Program-made: the position numbers and the translations under genes | Source of the DNA: Burkholderiaceae bacterium | GTDB taxonomy: Bacteria; Pseudomonadota; Gammaproteobacteria; Burkholderiales; Burkholderiaceae_D | Direction of reading: 5' to 3' | Assembly (NCBI GenBank): GCA_031291325.1 | Contig: JARLJG010000058.1 | Coordinates: 1 to 64,000 of the forward strand | Length of the DNA stretch: 64,000 nucleotides | Shown: positions 26,291 through 36,900 of the stretch, piece by piece | How the letters are laid out: every line of letters starts with the position of its first letter | Numbering within the stretch: position 1 is the stretch's first letter | Notes under the pieces: model-generated | Databases searched by the model: none | Told to the model about the DNA's origin: nothing | Seen by the model: the letters and a program-made list of their open reading frames with translations, nothing else

Positions 26291-26333
26291 CTGAATCTCC
26301 TTAGCTTGGTTTCTACAATTGATTGCCCGGCTG

Positions 26334-27332
26334 TTATTCCCGACGGATACCGGTTATGACTTCTATCTGCCCCATGCCGTCGGGGGCGAGTTCCTTGATA
26401 ATATCGAGAAATCCCAGCGACATCAGGCGCTGCGCCCGCTTGATGAGCAAGGGCGCCGGATTGGTCGGCTCGTTTCGTTCGATATACTTGCAAACCAGGT
26501 CGAGCACACGGATGGCGTCTTCGCGCGAGCGAATTTCACCGACCGCCCCTGCGCTTTTGGTCGGGGCGGCAGCCGCATCGGCGGCAACCTCGGCATCGCC
26601 CGGTGCGGCGTCCTGCTCCACTGCAGTGCCGGCGCGCACACTGCGCGCGACTGCGGTCAAGAGTGTCGATAGCAGCGACAAGTCCGGCGCGTATTCGCGG
26701 CCCAGCCGCTCTTCGCACAACTTGACGATGGCGCTGAACGTATCGCTTGCCGCCAGCAACGCGACCATGCTCGGCTGCGCGGCCGTGTCGGTAAAAATCG
26801 CCGCCAGCTGCTCGCGGCTATAGGTCGATGCGCCGCTCTGGGCGCTGTCCTGCGCGGCCTCGACATCCTTGACCAACACCGTTCCGATCGCCGATTTCGA
26901 CAACGCAGCAAGTCGCACGTCGCGCACCAAGCCCTCGGGATCGGCCAATCCGGCCAACGCGTTGGCGCGTATGAACGGATCATGGTCGCCGTCGATGACC
27001 AATTGCGGATGCACCGACTCCCAGTGGCGCTCCAATAACCCCAGCAAGGCCTGCAAGCCATCTGCCAATCCGGTCAAGCCGGCATTGTGCACATAGGCGC
27101 GAAGCAGCAATATGCCGATGCGGATATCCTTCGTGCGGGTTAGCAGCGCTTCGCCGAGGCGCTCCGCTTCGCGCCAGTCCGGTTCTTCTGCCGGGATGAC
27201 GGTGTCGCCGTACTGTTGTTCAGCCTTGCCCTGCGCCACTTGCCCCAGCGCCAAAAATTCGACGTCGTACTCCAGATCGTCGCCACAGGGGAGTTGCTCG
27301 TCGATTGCGGCACTCCACAACTCTTTATTCAT
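26334..27332 (-). CDS. tssA: T6SS baseplate/cap protein TssA (ImpA family)
   Basis: 332 aa. The N-terminal ImpA domain is evident (LPCGDDLEYDVEFLALGQ, then PAEEPDWREAERLGEALLTRTKDIRIGILLLRA). A helical middle and a C-terminal domain with SREDAIRVLDLVCKYIERNEPTNPAPLLIKRAQRLMSLGF-type sequence follow. It is the short class of TssA that acts at the baseplate and primes tube and sheath assembly. It is the first gene of the leftward unit, divergent from tssH across an AT-rich region. Confidence 0.94.
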   Translation of the reverse strand: MNKELWSAAIDEQLPCGDDLEYDVEFLALGQVAQGKAEQQYGDTVIPAEEPDWREAERLGEALLTRTKDIRIGILLLRAYVHNAGLTGLADGLQALLGLLERHWESVHPQLVIDGDHDPFIRANALAGLADPEGLVRDVRLAALSKSAIGTVLVKDVEAAQDSAQSGASTYSREQLAAIFTDTAAQPSMVALLAASDTFSAIVKLCEERLGREYAPDLSLLSTLLTAVARSVRAGTAVEQDAAPGDAEVAADAAAAPTKSAGAVGEIRSREDAIRVLDLVCKYIERNEPTNPAPLLIKRAQRLMSLGFLDIIKELAPDGMGQIEVITGIRRE

Positions 27333-27735
27333 GCTTGCCCGTCTCTTCTAGAGAAATCCTGGTAAACGTCGGCGAACCTGCTGCGTCCGCCTCCCCCAAA
27401 ACCGCCTGAACTGTAGAATTCTAGCGCCTAAAACTCGTTAGCATTCAATATTTACGTGCGGTCAAAATTTTTCTTTTTGCAACAAAATTAATTGGAGTTT
27501 ACATAAATCTTGAGCAAAATGTTAAAAAAAACAAACAAATAATCTTTTGGTCACGAATCAAGGAATAAATTTCAAGACGTAAACCCTAAAATTTTCTTTA
27601 AAAAACAATAGGTTGAAAGACCTACGCGGAACTTGCGCACTCTCTATGTGCAATATATATTGATAAAAACATGCCGAATTTGCATTGAGAGATTATATAC
27701 TAATTGAAATTTCGCCAATAAATCGGAAAACGAAT
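27333..27735. promoter_or_regulatory. AT-rich divergent promoter region of the T6SS core
   Basis: 403 bp separate tssA (leftward) and tssH (rightward). From about 27430 to 27720 the sequence is strongly AT-rich with A- and T-runs, in sharp contrast to the flanking genes. That is the usual picture for a regulated, H-NS/MvaT-like silenced promoter; this is inference. A candidate promoter for tssH is listed separately. No sigma-54 GG-N10-GC element with good flanks was found. Confidence 0.5.
27633..27661 (+). promoter_or_regulatory. Candidate sigma-70-type promoter of tssH
   Basis: TTGCGC (27633-27638), a 17-bp spacer, then TATATT (27656-27661), 75 bp before the tssH start codon. The -35 is 4/6 and the -10 is 5/6 to consensus. 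In such AT-rich DNA a chance match is quite possible. Confidence 0.35.
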
Positions 27736-30423
27736 ATGTCTGAAATCAGCCGTGTTGCCTTGTTCGGAAAGCTCAACCCCCTGCTCTACAAATCGATCGA
27801 GGGGGCAACCGTATTTTGCAAATTGCGTGGCAATCCGTACGTGGAGCTGGTGCACTGGCTCAATCAGATCCTGCAAAGCCAGGATTCCGACCTGCACCGC
27901 ATCGTCAAGCATTTCGATCTGAACCCATCGATCCTGGCCGCCGATCTCACCGCCGCGCTCGACCGCCTGCCGCGCGGCGCCAGTTCGATATCCGATTTTT
28001 CCGAACACCTCGAAAATGCGGTGGAACGCGCCTGGGTATACGGCACGCTGATGTTTGGCGATTCGCAGGTGCGCGGCGGCTACCTGCTGGTCGGCATCCT
28101 CAAAACCGCGTCGCTGCGCAATATCCTGTACGGCATTTCCAAGGAATTCCAAAAAATCGGGCACGAGGCCCTGGCCGAGCAGTTGCCCAAGATTGTCCAG
28201 GCTTCCCCTGAAACGGCCTTGCGCGCCAACGACAACAGCAATCTGGGTGCCGTGCCCGGCGACATGAGCAATGCAATGGCGCCGGCGCAAATGGGCAAGC
28301 AAGAGGCGATTGCCCGCTATACGGTCAACCTGACCGAGCGCGCCCGCAAAGGCGAAATCGACCCGGTCACCGGGCGCGACGAAGAAATCCGCCAAATCAT
28401 CGACATCTTGATGCGGCGCAAGCAAAATAATCCGATCCTGACCGGCGAAGCCGGCGTCGGCAAGACCGCCGTGGTCGAAGGCTTTGCGCTGCGCCTGGCC
28501 AATGGCGACGTGCCGCCGCAGTTGAAGGAAGTGGCGCTGCATTCGCTCGATATCGGCTTGCTGCAGGCCGGCGCCAGCATGAAGGGCGAATTCGAAAACC
28601 GCCTGCGCCAATTGATCGAAGAAGTGCAAGCCAGCCCCAAACCGATCATCCTCTTCATCGACGAAGTGCATACGCTGATCGGCGCCGGCGGCGCAGCCGG
28701 CACCGGCGACGCCGCCAATCTGTTGAAACCCGCCCTGGCGCGCGGCAACCTGCGCACCATCGGCGCCACCACCTGGGCCGAATACAAGAAATATATCGAA
28801 AAGGACCCGGCCTTGACGCGTCGCTTCCAGGTCGTGCAAGTGCTGGAACCGAACGAACTGAAGGCGATCCTGATGCTGCGCGGGGTCGCCGCCACGCTGG
28901 AAAAACATCATCGGGTGCTGCTGCTGGATGCGGCCATCGAAGCGGCGGTGCGCCTTTCGCATCGCTATATTCCGGCGCGCCAGTTGCCGGACAAGGCGGT
29001 CAGTTTGCTCGACACCGCTTGCGCCCGCGTCGCCGTCAGCCAGCATGCAACGCCGCCGGATGTCGAGGATTGCATCCGCCGCATCGAGGCCTTGACCATC
29101 GAATTGGAAATCATCGGCCGCGAAGAAACCATCGGCCTGGCAATCGGCGACCGCAAGGCGCAAGCGACGAACAAGCTGGAAAGCGAGAAGCAACTGCTGC
29201 AACAGCTTGAGACGCGCTGGAAGGAAGAGAAGGCGCTGGTCGACGAAATCATCGATTTGCGCGGCAAGCTGCGTGCCGAAGGGGCCGCCGTCGATCAAGC
29301 CGCGCCCCAGGAAGAAGACGAGCGCGGCGAACGCAACCAATTGCTGGAGACGCTGCGCGAACGGCAGCAGCAACTGGACCTGATTCAAGGCGAAACGCCG
29401 TTGATACTGCCGGCAGTCGACGAACAGGCGGTCGCCGCCGTGGTCGCCAGCTGGACCGGCATTCCGGTCGGCCGCATGATGAAGAACGAAATCGACGCCG
29501 TGCTGAATCTGGCATCGACCTTGAACAACCGCGTGATCGGCCAGCGTCACGGGCTGGAGATGATCGCGCGCCGGATTCAGACCTCGCGCGCCAAGCTGGA
29601 CAACCCGAACAAGCCGATCGGCGTCTTCATGCTGTGCGGCCCGTCCGGCGTCGGCAAGACCGAAACCGCGCTGACGCTGGCCGAGACCTTGTACGGCGGC
29701 GAGCAAAACGTCATCACCATCAATATGAGCGAGTTCCAGGAAGCGCATACGGTGTCGACCTTGAAGGGCGCGCCGCCCGGCTACGTCGGCTACGGCGAAG
29801 GCGGCATCCTGACCGAGGCGGTGCGGCGTCGTCCGTACAGCGTGGTGTTGCTCGATGAGGTCGAAAAAGCGCACCCGGACGTCCACGAAATGTTCTTCCA
29901 GGTATTCGACAAGGGCGGCATGGAAGACGGCGAAGGCCGCTACATCGACTTCAAGAATACCATCATCATCCTGACCTCGAATGTCGGCTCCGACCTCATC
30001 ATGAGCATGTGCAACGACCCGGATTTGCTGCCCGACCCGGAACCGCTGGCCAATTCGCTGCGTCCGCCGCTGCTCAAGGTCTTTCCCGCCGCCTTGATCG
30101 GGCGCATCGTCGTCATTCCCTACTACCCGTTGTCGGATGCCATGCTGGGCGATATTGTTCGATTGCAACTGCGGCGCGTGCAAAAGCGCGTTGCAGAAAA
30201 TTATCGGATACCTCTTTCATTTGAAGACGAAGTCGTTAAACTGATCGTCAGCCGCTGCACTGAAATCGAATCCGGCGGACGCATGATCGACGCAATTTTG
30301 ACCAATACCGTGTTGCCGCGAATCAGCCGCGAATACCTGGAAGGCGTTGCCGCAGGCAAAGAACTTACCGGGATTGCGATGCGCGTCGACAACAATGATT
30401 TCGCATATCAATTCAATTACTGA
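27736..30423 (+). CDS. tssH: T6SS sheath-recycling AAA+ ATPase TssH (ClpV)
   Basis: 895 aa from the ATG at 27736, with GGA 8 bp upstream; a frame extension to 27685 lacks a ribosome site. A ClpV-type N-domain (residues 1-160) is followed by two AAA+ modules. The first has Walker A GEAGVGKTA (about 237-245) and Walker B ILFIDEVHTL. The second has Walker A GPSGVGKTE (about 634-642) and VVLLDEVEKAHPDVHEMF. A coiled-coil middle domain (VEDCIRRIEALTIELEIIGRE onward) lies between. It disassembles contracted TssBC sheath for reuse. First gene of the rightward T6SS unit. Confidence 0.96.
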   Translation: MSEISRVALFGKLNPLLYKSIEGATVFCKLRGNPYVELVHWLNQILQSQDSDLHRIVKHFDLNPSILAADLTAALDRLPRGASSISDFSEHLENAVERAWVYGTLMFGDSQVRGGYLLVGILKTASLRNILYGISKEFQKIGHEALAEQLPKIVQASPETALRANDNSNLGAVPGDMSNAMAPAQMGKQEAIARYTVNLTERARKGEIDPVTGRDEEIRQIIDILMRRKQNNPILTGEAGVGKTAVVEGFALRLANGDVPPQLKEVALHSLDIGLLQAGASMKGEFENRLRQLIEEVQASPKPIILFIDEVHTLIGAGGAAGTGDAANLLKPALARGNLRTIGATTWAEYKKYIEKDPALTRRFQVVQVLEPNELKAILMLRGVAATLEKHHRVLLLDAAIEAAVRLSHRYIPARQLPDKAVSLLDTACARVAVSQHATPPDVEDCIRRIEALTIELEIIGREETIGLAIGDRKAQATNKLESEKQLLQQLETRWKEEKALVDEIIDLRGKLRAEGAAVDQAAPQEEDERGERNQLLETLRERQQQLDLIQGETPLILPAVDEQAVAAVVASWTGIPVGRMMKNEIDAVLNLASTLNNRVIGQRHGLEMIARRIQTSRAKLDNPNKPIGVFMLCGPSGVGKTETALTLAETLYGGEQNVITINMSEFQEAHTVSTLKGAPPGYVGYGEGGILTEAVRRRPYSVVLLDEVEKAHPDVHEMFFQVFDKGGMEDGEGRYIDFKNTIIILTSNVGSDLIMSMCNDPDLLPDPEPLANSLRPPLLKVFPAALIGRIVVIPYYPLSDAMLGDIVRLQLRRVQKRVAENYRIPLSFEDEVVKLIVSRCTEIESGGRMIDAILTNTVLPRISREYLEGVAAGKELTGIAMRVDNNDFAYQFNY

Positions 30424-30512
30424 TATCTATTTTGAATTCCGAGCCATTGCCCGGTCGAGCAAGCCGTATCGAACCACCGGGCGTTATGCGTTTATTGAAC
30501 GAGGGGTTAGCC

Positions 30513-31127
30513 ATGCAATTCTGTCTGTCAATTCCGTCGGGTTGGTTCCAATGCCGAAAGTTCCACCTGCTCGCAGCGCTTGCAATGACCTCGCTGTGCG
30601 CCTGCTCGTCGGGACCCAAGCCGGTGGCGCCGGTTCCGCTGAGCGTGACGGTGCAAGCCACGGCCAAGATCAATCCAGACAATTATGCGCGGCCTTCGCC
30701 CGCCAAGGTCGTGTTCTATGAGCTGAAATCGTCGACCGCGTTCGAGACCGCCGACTTCTTCTCGTTGGCGCAAAAAGACCAGGCCAGCCTGGGCGCCGAC
30801 TTGCTGGGCAAGGAAGAATTTTTCCTGCGTCCCGGCGAGAGCAAGACCTTGACGCGCAAAGGCTACCCGGAAACGGGGGCGCTCGGCGTCTTGGTCGAAT
30901 TCCGCGATATCGACAAGAGCATCTGGCGCGCAACAGCCACCGTGCCGGCGGCGGAAACGCCTGGAATGTTTTCAAGTTTCAGCAGCGCGAATCCGAAAAA
31001 ATATCAAATACTGATCGATCAGCATAGCGTAAAATTCATCCCTGTCGCGGGATCGAGCGATAGCCCACCGGCGACGACGCCAACTGCTGCGGCGCCCGCA
31101 GCTAAGAAGGCGACTGTACCGAATTAA
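30513..31127 (+). CDS. tssJ: T6SS outer-membrane lipoprotein TssJ
   Basis: 204 aa from the ATG at 30513, chosen because AGGGG lies 6 bp upstream and the start leaves a lipoprotein signal with Cys31 (TSLCAC). The mature domain has the transthyretin-like TssJ pattern: ARPSPAKVVFYELKSSTAFETADFFSL, then LRPGESKTLTRKGYPETGALGVLVEFRDI and ILIDQHSVKF. An Ala/Thr/Pro tail ends it. It anchors the TssL-TssM membrane complex to the outer membrane. It lies 89 bp after tssH. Confidence 0.92.
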   Translation: MQFCLSIPSGWFQCRKFHLLAALAMTSLCACSSGPKPVAPVPLSVTVQATAKINPDNYARPSPAKVVFYELKSSTAFETADFFSLAQKDQASLGADLLGKEEFFLRPGESKTLTRKGYPETGALGVLVEFRDIDKSIWRATATVPAAETPGMFSSFSSANPKKYQILIDQHSVKFIPVAGSSDSPPATTPTAAAPAAKKATVPN

Positions 31128-31332
31128 GATTGCCGCCTTATGAGCAAAAAACGCATCACGCAAAAAATGGATTGAAGGGGAGTTAGGTCGGCTTGCCGTC
31201 GACCGGTTGATACATTGCGTGAGGCAAAACCTGGAAGCGATACGCTGCCTCGCCCAGTTACCCAACAGCAATATTTCAATTGCTTCTCAGTGTTTATCGG
31301 ATAGATATAAGAAAAACTCAGGAACTCAATCA

Positions 31333-32667
31333 ATGTCTTGGCAAAAGAAAGTCGTTTGGTCCGAGGGGATGTTTCTCAAACCCCAGCATTTCCAACAGCA
31401 AGAGAGATATTTCGAGTTTTTTTCGCATACGCGCAGCCTGCCGGTCGAAGGCTTTTTCTGGGGCTTCCGGGAACTGTCCATCGACGCGCAAGCGCTGACA
31501 CTCGGGAAGGTTGTGCTGACATCGGCCCAGGGCGTATTTCCCGATGGCACGCCGTTCCATTTCCCCGTTCAAGGGAAAGCGCCGGACGTGCTGGATATTC
31601 CGCCCAATGCGAAAAATCAGCGTATCGTGCTGGCGCTGCCGGTCAGGCGCGACGGCGCCGACGAAGTCGCGTTCGACGATTCGACGGAAACCTTGGCCAG
31701 GTATCGGATCGGTGAGGTCGAGACGGCCGACACCAATTCAATCCGTGCCACCGCTTCCCTGCTGCAGTTGGGCGACTTGCGCCTGCAACTCTTGCTGGAA
31801 TCGGACTTGACCGATGGCTGGATGGCGTTGGGCGTCGCATTTTTGATCGAGCGGCGCACCGACAATCACATCGTGCTCGAAACAAATTACATTGCGCCGA
31901 CCGTAGCCTGCGGCAAGCAACTTGTGTTGCAAAACTATATCAAGGAAATTCTCGGGCTGCTGCATCAGCGCGGCGACGTGCTGGCGGCGCGTCTTTCGCA
32001 GCCGGGGCGCGGCGGCGTGTCGGAGGTGGCCGACTTCCTGATGCTGGAGCTGCTCAATCGCTGGGAACCGCTGGTCAAGCATATTGCCCACGTCGACACC
32101 ATCCATCCTGAGCGTTTGTACTCGGCCTTGCTGCAACTTGCCGGCGATCTGTCGACTTTCTCGAAGGAAAGCCGGCGCCCAGACAACTATCCCGATTACG
32201 ATCATGGAAATCTGAAAGTCTGCTTTGAGCCTTTGATGACCGATTTGCGCAAATCGCTGTCGATGGTCATCGAGCGCAACGCCATCCAGATCGAATTGCT
32301 CGACCGCAATCACGGCATTCGGGTCGCCATCATGCCGAGCGCGGAATTGGTCAAGTCGGCCAGCTTCGTCCTTGCCGTCCATGCCAACATGCCGGCGGAA
32401 ACCGTGCGCTCCAACTTCCCGACGCAGGTCAAGATCGGCCCGGCCGAGAAAATCCGCGACCTGGTCAACTTTCATCTTCCAGGCGTCGCCTTGCGGGCGC
32501 TGCCGATTGCTCCCAGGCAAATTCCGTATAACGCCGGATACAACTATTTTGAACTCGATACCGAAAACGAGTTGTGGAAACAATTACCGCGCTCGGGTGG
32601 GCTGGCAATGCATATTGCGGGCGAATTTCCCGGTCTGCAACTCGAATTTTGGGCCATACGGCAATAG
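31333..32667 (+). CDS. tssK: T6SS baseplate protein TssK
   Basis: 444 aa from the ATG at 31333, with AGGA 9 bp upstream. The N-terminus VVWSEGMFLKPQHFQQQERYFE is diagnostic of TssK. The C-terminal part (LPGVALRALPIAPRQIPYNAGYNYFELD) carries the domain that contacts the membrane complex in other systems. TssK connects the baseplate to TssL/TssM. A 205-bp gap after tssJ separates it, so an extra promoter is possible. Confidence 0.96.
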   Translation: MSWQKKVVWSEGMFLKPQHFQQQERYFEFFSHTRSLPVEGFFWGFRELSIDAQALTLGKVVLTSAQGVFPDGTPFHFPVQGKAPDVLDIPPNAKNQRIVLALPVRRDGADEVAFDDSTETLARYRIGEVETADTNSIRATASLLQLGDLRLQLLLESDLTDGWMALGVAFLIERRTDNHIVLETNYIAPTVACGKQLVLQNYIKEILGLLHQRGDVLAARLSQPGRGGVSEVADFLMLELLNRWEPLVKHIAHVDTIHPERLYSALLQLAGDLSTFSKESRRPDNYPDYDHGNLKVCFEPLMTDLRKSLSMVIERNAIQIELLDRNHGIRVAIMPSAELVKSASFVLAVHANMPAETVRSNFPTQVKIGPAEKIRDLVNFHLPGVALRALPIAPRQIPYNAGYNYFELDTENELWKQLPRSGGLAMHIAGEFPGLQLEFWAIRQ

Positions 32668-32682
32668 CGAGAGAGAGTATTC

Positions 32683-33972
32683 ATGAGCAATTCCGATCAA
32701 TTTTCCCCCAGGCATCTCGATGGCGACGGGCTGTTGAAGCAATCAGCCGGAGCAAATCCAATTGCCCGGCCGGACGAAGTCGCCGGCGATTTGCCTGAAA
32801 TCATCAGCGGCACCAATCCGCTGGTGACTGCCGCCAATCCGATATTGAACCTGATCCCGCAACTGCGCGCCACCGCGCAACATCCTGATCCAGCCGGTCT
32901 GCGCGATTATCTGGTCGACCAGATCAAGGCATTCGAGTTGCGCGCACGGCAAGCCGGCATCGGCAACGAAACCGTGATCGGCGCGCGCTATTGCCTGTGC
33001 ACCGCGCTCGATGAAACCGCAGCGCAAACGCCGTGGGGCGGATCGGGAAGCTGGTCGCGGCATAGCCTGCTGGTCACTTTTCACAATGAGACATCGGGCG
33101 GCGAGAAGTTTTTCCAACTATTGTCCAAACTGGCCCAAAATCCACAACAACATTACGATTTGCTGGAGTTGATGTATTTTTGCCTGGCGATGGGCTTCGA
33201 AGGTCGCTTCCGCGTCAGCGACAACGGTCGCACGCAACTCGACACCCTGAAGCAACGGCTGGTAGGCATCCTGGCGACCGCCAAGGGCGAAACGCAGCGC
33301 CCGCTGTCGCAGCACTGGAAGGGCGAAGCGCCCAAGAAACAGCGTGCCTGGCTGTACTTGCCGGTTTGGGTCCTGGCCTGCATCGTCGGCGTCGTCGCCG
33401 CGCTGATCTACCTGTGGGCGACCTTCGGGCTGGCCGACCTGTCGGACGACTTGTTCGCTTCGATCAACAAGTTGCGCATGCCGCACGTGGTGCTGGAGGC
33501 CCCGCCACCGCCGCCGAGACCGACGCCGCCGCGCCTGGCCAAATTCCTGGAAGAGGAAATCCGACAAGGCCTGGTGCAGGTGCGCGACGGCCCGGATCGC
33601 AGCGTCGTGACATTGGTGGGCGACGGCCTCTTCGGCAGCGCATCTGCCGTGGTGTTGGATCGCTACATTCCGGTGATCGCGCGCATCGGCGACGCGATGA
33701 ATTCGGTGCCGGGCAATGTCGTCGTCAGCGGCTATACCGACAACACGTCGATCCGCTCCTTGCTATTCCCATCGAATTTCGAGTTGTCGCAAGCGCGCGC
33801 GGACTCGGTCAAACGACTGCTGGATGCGAAATTGACGGCGCCAGGCCGCACCAAGGCGATGGGGCGCGGCGCGGAAGATCCGATTGCGCCCAACGACACG
33901 CCTGTAAATCGTGCAAAAAACCGTCGCGTCGAGATCACTCTCATGCTGGCAGCAGACAACCGGGATCGATGA
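32683..33972 (+). CDS. tssL: T6SS inner-membrane protein TssL (IcmH/DotU) with OmpA-like peptidoglycan-binding domain
   Basis: 429 aa. The cytoplasmic DotU domain (about 50-215) includes ANPILNLIPQLRATAQHPD, GARYCLCTALDETAAQTPWG and LMYFCLAMGFEGRFRV. One membrane helix lies at about 220-248 (PVWVLACIVGVVAALIYLWA). The periplasmic part ends in an OmpA-like domain (about 310-425; VVSGYTDNTSIRS ... NRAKNRRVEITLM) that would bind peptidoglycan. This is the evolved, extended TssL form that anchors the complex without a separate TagL. It lies 15 bp after tssK. Confidence 0.95.
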   Translation: MSNSDQFSPRHLDGDGLLKQSAGANPIARPDEVAGDLPEIISGTNPLVTAANPILNLIPQLRATAQHPDPAGLRDYLVDQIKAFELRARQAGIGNETVIGARYCLCTALDETAAQTPWGGSGSWSRHSLLVTFHNETSGGEKFFQLLSKLAQNPQQHYDLLELMYFCLAMGFEGRFRVSDNGRTQLDTLKQRLVGILATAKGETQRPLSQHWKGEAPKKQRAWLYLPVWVLACIVGVVAALIYLWATFGLADLSDDLFASINKLRMPHVVLEAPPPPPRPTPPRLAKFLEEEIRQGLVQVRDGPDRSVVTLVGDGLFGSASAVVLDRYIPVIARIGDAMNSVPGNVVVSGYTDNTSIRSLLFPSNFELSQARADSVKRLLDAKLTAPGRTKAMGRGAEDPIAPNDTPVNRAKNRRVEITLMLAADNRDR

Positions 33973-33985
33973 GAAAGTCATTGCA

Positions 33986-36900
33986 ATGAAAAGTATATTA
34001 AAAATCTTTCTGGTGTTGCTGGGACTGATCTGCCTGTCCTTGCTGATTTGGTTCGTCGGGCCGCTGTTTGCGATAGGGTCGTTCAAGCCGCTGGAAGGAC
34101 GCGGCATCCGCTGGTTCTTGATCGGCCTGCTATTTGGATTGTGGTTCCTGAAAATCCTGATCGACGTCTGGCGTGCCAAGAACATGAACGAGCGTTTGCT
34201 CAGCCATATGGCGGCACGCCCGGCCAAGGACGGCGACAAGGCAGCGCCCGGCGGCGAACAGGTCGAGGAATTGCATAGCCGTTTCGACACGGCGCTGGCG
34301 GAATTGAAAAGAGCCAAGGTGGGCGGCGCCGGAAAATCGGGATTTCTAGGCTCGCTATCGAAGCAATACATCTACCAATTGCCGTGGTATATGTTTATCG
34401 GCGCGCCGGGTTCCGGCAAGACCACGGCCCTGAGCAATTCCGGCCTGACCTTCCCGTTGGAGGACAAGTTCGGCAAGACTGCGCTGCGCGGCGTCGGCGG
34501 CACCCGCAGTTGCGAATGGTGGTTCACCGACGAAGCGGTGATGCTCGATACCGCCGGTCGCTACACGACCCAGGAAAGCGATGCCGAAGTCGACAAGGCC
34601 GAGTGGCAAGGCTTTCTCAGTCTGCTGAAAAAATTCCGCCCGCGCCAACCGATCAACGGCGTGCTGTTGACCATCAGCGTGCACGACTTGCTGACCAAGT
34701 CGGCGGACGAAAGGCACGCGCAATTCCTGTCTTTCAAGACACGTCTGGCGGAACTGCGCGAAACCTTCAGCATCAAGATTCCGGTGTATATCCTGGTCAC
34801 CAAAACCGACTTGCTGGCTGGATTCAGCGAAAGTTTTTCCAGCATGAACAAGGAAGAACGCGCGCAGGTGTGGGGATTTACCGCGCCTTACGACCCGCAG
34901 CAGCAATCGATTGCGGATTTCACCGCCTGGTATCGCGACGAATTTCGGCTCTTGTTGCAGCGCTTGAACGCGGGCTTGCCGAAGTTGCTGCAGGAAGAGC
35001 AGGATTTGGGCCGGCGCGCGCTGATTTATTCGATGCCGCAGCAATTCGCCGGTTTGCAGGAGGCGCTGGAGCGGATGATCGAGCCGCTGTTCCGGCAATC
35101 CCGGTATGAAGAAGCGCCATTGCTGCGCGGCATCTATTTCACCAGCGGCACGCAAGAAGGCGCGCCGCTGGATCGCGTATTGAGCGCGATGCAAAAGAAA
35201 TTCCACACCAAGAGCAAGGTCGACGCAACCATTGGGACCGGCGGCTCGGGCAAGAGCTTTTTCGTGCAAGACTTGCTGCAAACCGTCATCTTCCCGGAAG
35301 CGCATCTGGCCGGACGCAATATCAAATGGGAGCGCAACGCCACCATCGCGCGCTACGTCGGCTACGCACTGGTGCTGCTGTTGCTGGTGGCCTTCACTAT
35401 TGCCTGGGCGATCAGCTATTCGCACAACAAGGACTATATCGAGGAAGTCAAGTTCAAGAGCCAGGAGTTGGAGAAGAGCCTGCAAGACAGTTCCAAGAAC
35501 CAGGTCGACTCGATACTGCGGCTGCTGCCCCGCTTGAACGACGCCCGCGACCTGGCCGACAGCGAAACTTTCCAGGCGAACAAGCCGCCGCTTTCCTATC
35601 GCTACGGCCTGTATCAAGGCCGGAAAATCGCTTCCGCCACCGATGCCGCCTATGTGCGCCTGCTGGAAGACGGCTTGTTGCCGGCCATCGCCAAACGGAT
35701 CGAATCGGATTTGCAGCAAGCGCCGGCGGACAATCTGGTGTATTCGTACGAGGCCTTGAAAGCCTATTTGATGCTGTACGACGATAAGCATTACGACAGC
35801 GCCTCGTTGAAGCAATGGATCAGCCTCAGCCTGCAGCGCAGCTTGCCGCCAGGCACGCCGAAATCGACATTTGAAGACCTCGACGGACACCTGTCGAAAT
35901 TACTCGACGGCCGGCTGGTTTCCTCACCCTTCCCCGAAGACGAAGCCTTGGTCGCCAGAGTGCGCGATCGTCTGCAGCACTTTACGCTGGCGCAGCGCGC
36001 CTACGAGCGCTTGAAACGGCAACTGGCAGGCAATGCTCCGCCCGATTTCACGCTGATAGGCGCTGCCGGACCGCAAGCGGAACTGGTTTTCACCCGCGTC
36101 AGCGGGCAGCCGCTTACGCATGGCGTGCCGGGCCTGTACACCTATAAAGGCTATTACGAAGTCTTCAACAAGCAGGTCGGCAGCCTGGCGGCGCGCTTGG
36201 GCGATCAGGAATCGTGGATCATGGGCGAAAAGAGCATGGCCAATTCGGTGGCGCAAAAAGTCGGCGATGTGGTCGACAATCAACTGGGTAACGATGTGCG
36301 GCGGCTGTACCTGACCGACTACGAGAAGACTTGGGAAGACTTCCTCGCCGATATCCGCTTGATCCATGCGCCAAACTTGCAGCGCAGCATCGAGTCGGCC
36401 CGCATCCTGTCGGCGCCCGATTCGCCGCTGTCCGCATTCATCAAGGCGGCAGCCAAGGAAACCACCCTGGTGCGCGAGGAAGACAACAAGCCGTCGATCG
36501 CCGACAAGGCTGCCGACAAGCTCAAAACCTATAAGGACGACCTGGAAAAAGTGATCGGCTCCAATAACGTCCCGGTCAATACGCCCGTCGCGCAAGACCG
36601 GCCGGAACAACAGTTGGTCGACAGCCATTTCGACGCCCTGCATCGTCTGGCGACGCCAGGCGCGCCCAACGGCCCGGCGCCGATCGATTCGACCTTGCAA
36701 CTGGTCAATGAACTGTACCAGGCGTTGAGCGCGGCCAATGCCGCATTGACAGGCGGGACGGCGCCGCCGCCGACCGATGTCGTCACCAAAATGCGCGCCG
36801 AGGCAGCGCGTCTGCCGGAACCGATGCGCAGCATGTTGACCGACCTTTCGACCAGCAGCTCCTTGCAAATCAGCGGCGTCGTCAAGAGCGGCGTGAGCGC

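Noticed and set aside
27700-30183. 827-codon antisense frame opposite tssH
   Set aside because: The plus strand encodes an intact ClpV with all AAA+ motifs; the antisense product is His/Gln/Arg-rich with no recognisable family and results from GC-biased codon use.
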